Of a stretch of DNA of 16,765 nt, positions 9,110 to 14,323 are shown one piece after another (position 1 is the stretch's first letter; each line of letters opens with the position of its first letter). The notes beneath the pieces are model-generated. The model was given only the letters and a program-made list of their open reading frames with translations. It was not told where the DNA came from and searched no databases. The position numbers and the translations under genes are program-made. The DNA comes from an uncultured Clostridium sp. (GTDB lineage: Bacteria > Bacillota > Clostridia > TANB77 > CAG-508): assembly GCA_958413095.1 (NCBI GenBank), contig CATYUF010000038.1, positions 1 through 16,765 of the forward strand, in the 5' to 3' direction.

Positions 9110-10750
9110 TTAATATTTAAAATTTCCTCCTCCTAAAAATTCTTTTAGCAATGAATTATTTGGTATGTATTCTTTTGGTATTTCTTCAAAATATTTTAAC
9201 ATATTCATTATTCTTCTTGCTTCTGCATACTCTGGTTCTTTATTTGTTATTTGTTCTAATAATGGCATTACTATTGGTTTTAATGCTCCTAATTCATATA
9301 TTAAAGATGTATTAAATACGAAATCTGCTCCTTCTTGGAATGGGAATATATTTTTTTCCTCTCCTTCATTTACCTTATTCCATGTACGTATTGTACTTTG
9401 TGCTGAATATCCTCTAAATTGATAATCTCTTACTATTCTTCTTACTAATCTTGTATCTGTTGTTGATATTCTATTAAATCTGTCTAAATTCAATACTGTT
9501 AATGCACTTATATATATTTTATATTTTTGTTCTGCTGGTATTTTACTTGTTAATTTATCATTTAAGCAGTGTATTCCTTCGATTACTAATACTTCATCTT
9601 TTTCTAATCTTACCATTTTTCCATTATATTTTTTTGTTCCCTCATGGAAATCAAATTCTGGCATTTCGATTTCTTCTCCATTTAATAATTTTGTTAGGTG
9701 TTTATTAAATAAGTCTAAATCTATTGCTTCTATACATTCAAAATTATATTCTCCATTTGCATCTCTTGGCGTATCTTGTCTTTCAACAAAATAGTTATCT
9801 ACTGAAATTGTTACTGGTTTTATTCTATTTAATCTTAATTGTATTCCTAATCTTTGTGCAAATGTTGTCTTTCCTGATGAAGATGGACCTGCTATTAAAA
9901 TCATTTTTATATTTTTGTTTTGTGCTATGTTGTCAGCTATTTTTGCTATTTTCTTTTCATGCAATGCTTCTGCTAACATTATTACATCTTTTACTCTCTT
10001 TTCTTTTATAGCTTCATTTATTTTATATGTTCTTTCTATATTTAAAATTTTGTGAATGTCATCATATTCTTCCATCGCCCATGCTAATTTTTTAGTTTCA
10101 ACAAGTTCTGGTAATACATTTGGATTTTTTTGACTTGGATACCTAATTAAAAATCCATCATTATATTTTAAAATTTCAAATATTTTTACTATTCCTGTTC
10201 TATTAGCTAAAGTTCCATAACAGTAGTTATAATAATCTTCACAAAAATACATGAAAATTTCATTATTATTTTCTAAGTCAATTTGTAACCTTCCTTTTGA
10301 TGTTTGTTCTTTTTCGAAAAAAGCTTTTGCTTCTTTCATGTTCATTACTTCTTGTTTTATTGGTAAATCTTTCTCTATTATATTTTTTACTTCTTTTGTC
10401 AATTTTTTTACAAATTCTTCTGTAACTTCTTTTCCTATAAAGTCACAAAACATTGAATTTCCTAGTTGATATTTTACTTCCATTCTTTCCTTTGGATAAA
10501 GTTTTTCAAATGCTTTTCCAACTATGTATATTAAAGTTCTTCTATATACTTTTTGTCCTTCTTTTGATGAAATGTCTATTAATTCTACTTTTCCATCTTT
10601 TTCTATTTTATAATTTAAATTTTTATATTCATTGTTGAATATCCCTGCTATAACTGGATATTTATTTCCTTTAATTTCTTCTTTAAATAAGTCACTAATT
10701 TTTATTGGCTCTTTTATTTCTTTTATTTTATCTTTATATTGTATCTTCAT
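9110..10750 (-). CDS. Nucleoside (uridine-type) kinase with TGS and ThrRS-like N-terminal domains
   Basis: This 546-aa protein has three parts. Residues 1-60 resemble a TGS domain. Residues 60-250 resemble the second domain of threonyl-tRNA synthetase: VGKAFEKLYP (77-86) aligns with the ThrRS segment after its editing HxxxH motif, but R71 and Y75 replace the two histidines, so editing activity is not expected. The C-terminal half is a uridine kinase/phosphoribulokinase-type P-loop kinase with Walker A GPSSSGKTT (288-296), then ISVDNYF and a DxDLF segment. The whole architecture is a known Firmicute family annotated as nucleoside kinase, so this is not a new fusion. It presumably phosphorylates a nucleoside in salvage; the exact substrate is unknown. 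The ATG is preceded by AAAGGAATG. The gene has its own promoter at 10854-10882. Confidence 0.85.
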   Translation of the reverse strand: MKIQYKDKIKEIKEPIKISDLFKEEIKGNKYPVIAGIFNNEYKNLNYKIEKDGKVELIDISSKEGQKVYRRTLIYIVGKAFEKLYPKERMEVKYQLGNSMFCDFIGKEVTEEFVKKLTKEVKNIIEKDLPIKQEVMNMKEAKAFFEKEQTSKGRLQIDLENNNEIFMYFCEDYYNYCYGTLANRTGIVKIFEILKYNDGFLIRYPSQKNPNVLPELVETKKLAWAMEEYDDIHKILNIERTYKINEAIKEKRVKDVIMLAEALHEKKIAKIADNIAQNKNIKMILIAGPSSSGKTTFAQRLGIQLRLNRIKPVTISVDNYFVERQDTPRDANGEYNFECIEAIDLDLFNKHLTKLLNGEEIEMPEFDFHEGTKKYNGKMVRLEKDEVLVIEGIHCLNDKLTSKIPAEQKYKIYISALTVLNLDRFNRISTTDTRLVRRIVRDYQFRGYSAQSTIRTWNKVNEGEEKNIFPFQEGADFVFNTSLIYELGALKPIVMPLLEQITNKEPEYAEARRIMNMLKYFEEIPKEYIPNNSLLKEFLGGGNFKY

Positions 10751-10853
10751 AAAACACTCATTCCTTTCTTACTTCACTAAATGGCACAAATAGTAGTTAA
10801 AAGTTTTTACTTTTTTAAACTATTTATTCTTAGTATTCGTATATCATTAATAT

Positions 10854-10882
10854 ATTTTATATGATTTAGTTTTATAAGTCAA
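10854..10882 (-). promoter_or_regulatory. Sigma-A promoter of the nucleoside kinase gene
   Basis: On the minus strand TTGACT (10877-10882) is followed after 17 bases by TAAAAT (10854-10859). The predicted transcript has a leader of roughly 95 bases containing an imperfect AT-rich hairpin (about 10795-10830). No known riboswitch motif is recognisable in the leader. Confidence 0.7.
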
Positions 10883-10982
10883 ATGTAATTTTAATAATTA
10901 TTTTAGTATTTGCAATATACTTTTTTTAATAAATTTATGTTGTAAGAAAGGCTATCGCGGGTCTTTTTTAAGGTCGCTTTTA

Positions 10983-11047
10983 CTTGTTGTATACGAAAAA
11001 ATCTTATTTAAGGTCAAAATAAAAGATGATTTTTCCTATACAATAAG
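10983..11047. repeat. Long imperfect inverted repeat in the 10751-11112 spacer
   Basis: The 5' half beginning CTTGTTGTATACGAAAAAATC is complementary to the 3' half ending GATTTTTCCTATACAATAAG, with a few mismatches and bulges, giving about 27 base pairs around a short loop with AAGGTC. TTTAAGGTC occurs at 10967-10975 and again at 11007-11015, and GGTC also at 10960-10963. The adjacent GCTATCGCGGGTC (10951-10963) is richer in G and C than its surroundings. There is no coding frame. It could be a small structured RNA, a MITE-like element or a dispersed repeat; sequence alone does not decide. Apart from this, the kinase promoter and the terminator at 11073-11105, I see nothing in the 10751-11112 spacer. 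Confidence 0.6.
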
Positions 11048-11072
11048 AAATAGAAGTTTCATGTAATATGGA

Positions 11073-11105
11073 AAAACTCAGGGTAATTTGTATACCCTGA
11101 GTTTT
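11073..11105 (-). terminator. Intrinsic terminator of the 147-aa gene
   Basis: AAAACTCAGGGTA (11073-11085) pairs perfectly over 13 bp with TACCCTGAGTTTT (11093-11105) across a 7-base loop. It lies only eight bases past the stop codon of the minus-strand gene, which it clearly ends. The T run is short on both strands. Confidence 0.85.
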
Positions 11106-11112
11106 GTACGCC

Positions 11113-11556
11113 TTATTCATCATAAATTACTCTTTCAACTTCATGAATGATGAAAATTAAAGAAATTACTGTTATTTCGGCTTCCATATTGTTTAAGCAG
11201 TAATCTGAAAGTTTTTCAATAATTGAATTTTCTTTTTCTTCATTGATTAGTTTTAAATCATATGCTGACTCCCCTGATTTTATTCCTGAATTAAAATACT
11301 TTATTATGAATTTTCCATTTTCTTTATTAATTTCAAATCCATTTATATTTATAACTTTAGGAATACCCTCTTTTCCACAATTTTTGTAAAAAGTCTCATA
11401 CATTAATTTCGTTCGAAGTTTTTCTTGCTCTTGTTCTGATAACCACCTATCCTCGCCTTCATCAATACATTTTCCATTTAATATTTTCCGTACTCTAACA
11501 AAGTTTCCTGCGGAATTTTTAATTTCAAATGCATAAAACCTTCTTTCTTGTTTCAT
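11113..11556 (-). CDS. Hypothetical protein, 147 aa
   Basis: I do not recognise this protein. It is charged and soluble-looking. It starts MKQERRFYAFEIKNSAGNFV, which reads like two beta strands with a turn, followed by an acidic/basic helical segment (about 33-60), an INGFEINKENGKFIIKYF strand pair near 70-90, and a C-terminal helical part ending ITVISLIFIIHEVERVIYDE. The hydrophobic stretch ITVISLIFII is too short for a confident membrane segment. There are three isolated cysteines and no catalytic motif I can name. The ATG has a very strong site, AGGAGGG, seven bases upstream. The gene forms a single-gene unit: an extended -10 promoter lies just upstream and a strong terminator just downstream. 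That good expression apparatus supports a real gene of unknown function. Confidence 0.75.
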   Translation of the reverse strand: MKQERRFYAFEIKNSAGNFVRVRKILNGKCIDEGEDRWLSEQEQEKLRTKLMYETFYKNCGKEGIPKVININGFEINKENGKFIIKYFNSGIKSGESAYDLKLINEEKENSIIEKLSDYCLNNMEAEITVISLIFIIHEVERVIYDE

Positions 11557-11590
11557 ATGCGTACCCTCCTAATAAATTTGTCTATTAGTA

Positions 11591-11599
11591 ATTATATCA
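11591..11599 (-). promoter_or_regulatory. Extended -10 promoter of the 147-aa gene
   Basis: On the minus strand TGATATAAT gives a perfect TATAAT (11591-11596) with the extended TG. The leader would be about 28 bases. No -35 match is seen, and the expected -35 position lies in the palindrome at 11604-11625. Confidence 0.6.
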
Positions 11600-11603
11600 T
11601 ATA

Positions 11604-11625
11604 TTTTACTAGAATTCTACTAAAA
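11604..11625. repeat. Near-perfect 22-bp palindrome at the glyQS stop
   Basis: TTTTACTAGAA is followed by TTCTACTAAAA. The two halves are exact reverse complements except for one symmetric C/C position, and the centre is GAATTC. It overlaps the TAG stop of glycyl-tRNA synthetase (11620-11622) and sits immediately upstream of the -10 of the 147-aa gene. It could be a repressor or activator operator, or a weak hairpin at the glyQS mRNA end. Confidence 0.5.
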
Positions 11626-13002
11626 TTCCATTTTTTCTTCAATCCACTTATCTAATTCATCTATTTTTAATCTTATTTGCTCCATAGTATCTCTATCTCT
11701 TATAGTAACTGTTTCATCTTCTAATGTATCAAAGTCAACAGTTACACAATATGGTGTTCCTATTTCGTCTTGTCTTCTATACCTTTTTCCTATGCTTCCT
11801 GTAACATCATAGTCACACATATATTTTTTAGATAGTTTCTCATATACCTCTTCTGCTTTATCTGATAATTTTTTAGATAATGGTAGTACTGCAACTTTAA
11901 ATGGTGCTATTGCTGGGTGTAAGTGAAGAACAATTCTTGTATCTCCTTCTGCAATTTCTTCTTCCTCATAGCTATTACATAAAAATGCTAATGCTGCTCT
12001 ATCTGCTCCAAGTGATGGCTCTATACAATATGGTACATATCTTTCGTTTGTTTCTGGGTCTAAATAAGATAAATCTTGTTTAGAATGTTCCATATGTTTT
12101 GATAAGTCATAATCTGTTCTATCTGCTACTCCCCATAATTCTCCCCATCCAAATGGGAATGCAAATTCTATATCAGTAGTAGCTTTACTATAAAATACTA
12201 ATTCTTCTTTGCTATGATTTCTTAATCTAATATTTTTTTCTTCAATTCCTAAGTTAAGTAACCAATTTTTGCAGAAGTTTCTCCAATATTCAAACCATTC
12301 TAAATCAGTTCCTGGTTTACAGAAAAATTCTAATTCCATTTGTTCAAATTCTCTTGTTCTAAATATAAAGTTTCCAGGTGTTATTTCATTTCTAAATGCT
12401 TTTCCTATTTGAGCTATTCCCATAGGTAATTTTTTTCTTGTTGTTCTCATTGCATTTTTGAAGTTTACAAAAATACCTTGAGCTGTTTCTGGTCTTAAAT
12501 ATATTTGAGATGTTGTATCTTCTGTTACTCCTTGGAAAGTTTTAAACATTAAATTGAATTTTCTTATATCTGTAAAATTAGTTTTTCCACAATTTGGACA
12601 AGGAATTTGATTATCTTTTATAAAATTGATTAATTCTTCATCAGACATTCCATCTGCTATCATATCTTTTCCATTTTCATGAGCCCATTCTTCTATTAAT
12701 TTATCAGCTCTATGTCTAGTTTTACATTCTTTACAGTCTATTAAGGGATCTGAAAATCCTCCAATATGACCTGATGCTACCCAAGTTTCTGGATTCATTA
12801 ATATTGCTGCATCTAATCCAACATTATATTTACATTCTTGAATAAATTTTTTTCTCCATGCATTTTTTATGTTATTTTTTAATTCTACTCCTAAAGGACC
12901 ATAATCCCAAGTATTTGATAATCCTCCATAAATTTCTGATCCTGGATATATATATCCTCTGTTTTTGCATAATGCAACTATTTTTTCCATAGACTCTACC
13001 AT
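11620..13002 (-). CDS. glyQS: Glycyl-tRNA synthetase, alpha2 (single-chain) type
   Basis: A 460-aa class II synthetase that charges tRNA-Gly as a homodimer; the usual length is about 460 aa. The N-terminus (MEKIVALCKNRGYIYPGSEI, then YGGLSNTWDYGPLG at 25-38) is typical. C and CxxC pairs in IDCKECKTRHRADK and IPCPNCGKTNF belong to the insertion that often binds zinc. Motif 2 is FRNEITPGNF with R204 and E206; motif 3 is EPSLGADRAALAFL with R335. The C-terminal anticodon-binding domain contains APFKVAVLPLS and DVTGSIGKRYRRQDEIGTPY. The ATG follows AAAGGAGG at about seven bases; M5 is an alternative without such a site. It is controlled by the glycine T-box leader directly upstream. The symbol is glyS in some annotations; the separate alpha/beta glyQ and glyS pair is not involved. 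Confidence 0.97.
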   Translation of the reverse strand: MVESMEKIVALCKNRGYIYPGSEIYGGLSNTWDYGPLGVELKNNIKNAWRKKFIQECKYNVGLDAAILMNPETWVASGHIGGFSDPLIDCKECKTRHRADKLIEEWAHENGKDMIADGMSDEELINFIKDNQIPCPNCGKTNFTDIRKFNLMFKTFQGVTEDTTSQIYLRPETAQGIFVNFKNAMRTTRKKLPMGIAQIGKAFRNEITPGNFIFRTREFEQMELEFFCKPGTDLEWFEYWRNFCKNWLLNLGIEEKNIRLRNHSKEELVFYSKATTDIEFAFPFGWGELWGVADRTDYDLSKHMEHSKQDLSYLDPETNERYVPYCIEPSLGADRAALAFLCNSYEEEEIAEGDTRIVLHLHPAIAPFKVAVLPLSKKLSDKAEEVYEKLSKKYMCDYDVTGSIGKRYRRQDEIGTPYCVTVDFDTLEDETVTIRDRDTMEQIRLKIDELDKWIEEKMEF

Positions 13003-13124
13003 AAAAATTCCTCCTTTATTTTATAAACTAGCAAGGTTCTTAATTTTAGTTTTTGCTTTTATTTTATATTTATTATAATTATAACTACTATTTTGGCATT
13101 TCTTTTATTTACATTTTTATATGA

Positions 13125-13360
13125 ATAAAATAAAAAACTCTCGAACCTAGCTTATTAATAGCTAGGGACGAAAGTTAAATATTTCCGCGTTTCCACCCTA
13201 ATTCTTAAAACTTTTATTTTTTGTTTTAAGCACCTTCATTTATATATTACTCCAAAGTTCCCCATACCTATTTATTATTGGCATTTCACCAGCACCAACT
13301 CTCTTTTAATAAATTTTACAGTATTTTTTCTTTTTCATTGTAATATTTCTTATTTAATTT
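13125..13360 (-). promoter_or_regulatory. Glycine T-box riboswitch leader of glyQS
   Basis: The leader runs from a predicted transcript start near 13360. It contains AGAGAGTTGGTGCTGGTG (Stem I distal arm with the GGUG element), then the specifier stretch GGGGAACTTTGGAGT, whose GGGGA (13259-13263) offers only glycine codons (GGG or GGA). The T-box AGGGTGGAAACGCGG is at 13185-13199. Within it, TGGA would pair with the UCCA end of uncharged tRNA-Gly, and the A matches the U discriminator usual for bacterial tRNA-Gly. The AGGG can pair with TCCCT downstream to form the antiterminator, competing with the terminator at 13131-13174. Low glycyl-tRNA charging should therefore raise synthetase expression. 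The T-box core deviates once from the common ACCGCG (here AACGCG). Confidence 0.92.
13131..13174 (-). terminator. T-box-controlled intrinsic terminator
   Basis: On the minus strand CCTAGCT pairs with AGCTAGG across ATTAATA, with an outer CTTTCG/CGAGAG helix beyond a 2x2 internal mismatch, followed by a T6 run. TCCCT in its left arm is also the partner of the T-box, so the two structures exclude each other. Confidence 0.88.
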
Positions 13361-13365
13361 AATAC

Positions 13366-13394
13366 ATTTTATTATCTTTATAAAAAAAAGTCAA
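13366..13394 (-). promoter_or_regulatory. Sigma-A promoter of the T-box/glyQS transcript
   Basis: Minus-strand TTGACT (13389-13394) and TAAAAT (13366-13371) are spaced by 17 bases, placing the start just before the T-box Stem I. It diverges from the tRNA-Trp promoter about 20 bases away. Confidence 0.75.
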
Positions 13395-13412
13395 TAATTT
13401 TTCAAAAAAATC

Positions 13413-13441
13413 TTGATAATTATATATATATGTGCTAATAT
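13413..13441 (+). promoter_or_regulatory. Promoter of the tRNA-Trp gene
   Basis: TTGATA (13413-13418), a 17-base spacer and TAATAT (13436-13441) with an extended TGC in front. The start would be about ten bases before the mature tRNA, as expected for a short 5' trailer removed by RNase P. Confidence 0.7.
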
Positions 13442-13457
13442 ATTAATTGTCACATAT

Positions 13458-13532
13458 AGGGGTATAGTGTTAATGGTAGCACATCGGTCTCCAAAACCGC
13501 CTGTGTGGGTTCGAATCCTACTACCCCTGCCA
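13458..13532 (+). tRNA. tRNA-Trp (anticodon CCA)
   Basis: The acceptor stem AGGGGTA (13458-13464) pairs with TACCCCT (13522-13528), followed by discriminator G and an encoded CCA (13530-13532). The D arm GTG...CAC, the anticodon loop CTCCAAA with CCA at 13491-13493, and the T arm with GGTTCGAATCC are all present. The layout resembles the Bacillus tRNA-Trp. The first pair of the anticodon stem (T27 with C43) is mismatched, leaving four good pairs. It has its own promoter and terminator and is a single-gene unit. Anticodon CCA reads only UGG, consistent with the standard code used here. Confidence 0.96.
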
Positions 13533-13590
13533 TATTTTTCTTAATATTTTTATATTTTAATTTATAGTTAATATTAAGATATTATTTTAG

Positions 13591-13626
13591 AAAAGTGGGA
13601 ATTTATGAAAATTTCTCACTTTTTTA
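13591..13626 (+). terminator. Terminator after tRNA-Trp
   Basis: AAAAGTG (13591-13597) pairs with CACTTTT (13617-13623). The helix is extended inward by a G-T, a G-C and two A-T pairs, and a T6 run follows. It separates the tRNA unit from the M23 peptidase gene. Confidence 0.75.
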
Positions 13627-13694
13627 TTGTATAAAGAAATTTATCTTTTATCTATTTTCTTCAATAATTTAGCTTTTATTCATTTATCTTTATT

Positions 13695-13706
13695 AAAGGC
13701 GGTGAT
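13695..13706 (+). promoter_or_regulatory. Near-perfect Shine-Dalgarno that fixes an AUU start
   Basis: AAAGGCGGTGAT differs at one base from AAAGGAGGTGAT, the full complement of the 16S rRNA 3' end. The GGCGG core ends seven bases before ATT at 13710, the in-frame codon at the ideal distance. No ATG, GTG or TTG exists in that frame between the upstream stop (13665-13667) and TTG 13872. Confidence 0.7.
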
Positions 13707-13709
13707 TTT

Positions 13710-14297
13710 ATTTATAAATTATTAAAAATATCTATAACAATCTTAATCTCTTTCATACTTTTTATTTCAATATTTTTTATTCCAATTATAAATTCAAATT
13801 CTATCTCAGGTAACATATCTCCTGATAATTCTGAAATCTTAGATTTTAATCCTAATGGTTTTGTTTGGCCATTGCCAGGTTATACTAAAATAAGTTCTTA
13901 TTTCGGTAAACGCCCTTCTCCAACTTCTGGTGCTTCTTCTTCTCATTCTGGTATTGATATTCCGGCTCCCGTTGGTAGTAAATTTATTGCTATTAATGAT
14001 GGAGAAATTACATTTACAAGTTTTCTAGGTGCTGGTGGATATACAATAACTCTTTCTTTTGATAATTTGCGAGTTACATATTGTCATTGTGATCCTAATT
14101 TTATTGTAAAAGTTGGTGATTTTGTAAAAAAAGGGCAAGTTATTGGTTATGTTGGTCCTAAAAATGTTTTTGGTGTTCCAGGAAATCAGTATACAGATTC
14201 TGATGGTCTTCCTACTAATGGGGCTACTACTGGCCCCCATCTTCATTTAGGTATTAGATTAAATGGAATTTATCAGAATCCTTTGAATTATTTTTAA
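13710..14297 (+). CDS. Membrane-anchored M23 (LytM/lysostaphin-type) peptidase, AUU start
   Basis: Read from ATT at 13710 the product is 195 aa: a short basic start with lysines at 3 and 6, a hydrophobic segment (about 7-27, LLKISITILISFILFISIFF) acting as signal anchor, a linker, then a compact M23 domain. The domain opens FVWPLPGYTKISSYFGKRPS and holds the zinc ligands and catalytic residues H79-SGI-D83, H126 (YCHC) and H177-L-H179 (GPHLHLGI). These zinc endopeptidases cut peptidoglycan cross-links or activate amidases at the cell surface. The first canonical start is TTG 13872, but it falls inside the conserved WPLPG motif and would delete the anchor, so it is not credible as the start. 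The start choice rests on the Shine-Dalgarno at 13695-13706. The alternative, a one-base indel after GTG 13702, would leave an impossibly short spacing. I see no convincing separate promoter. Confidence 0.82.
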   Translation: MYKLLKISITILISFILFISIFFIPIINSNSISGNISPDNSEILDFNPNGFVWPLPGYTKISSYFGKRPSPTSGASSSHSGIDIPAPVGSKFIAINDGEITFTSFLGAGGYTITLSFDNLRVTYCHCDPNFIVKVGDFVKKGQVIGYVGPKNVFGVPGNQYTDSDGLPTNGATTGPHLHLGIRLNGIYQNPLNYF

Positions 14298-14320
14298 TAT
14301 TTTAATCTAAGGATTTTGTT
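14277..14320. terminator. Convergent terminator hairpin between M23 and pilin-like genes
   Basis: AATCCTT (14277-14283) pairs with AAGGATT (14309-14315), with an inner ATTA/TAAT helix, and encloses the M23 stop codon. A T-rich tract follows on the plus strand. It separates the two convergent genes, whose coding ends are only 26 bases apart. Confidence 0.55.
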
Positions 14321-14323
14321 TTA

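Noticed and set aside
9165..10638. Plus-strand frames opposite the nucleoside kinase
   Set aside because: Antisense shadows with the same Leu/Phe-rich composition; the minus-strand kinase has clear motifs.
13872..14297. TTG start for the M23 peptidase
   Set aside because: It lies inside the conserved WPLPGY motif, lacks a Shine-Dalgarno and would remove the signal anchor.
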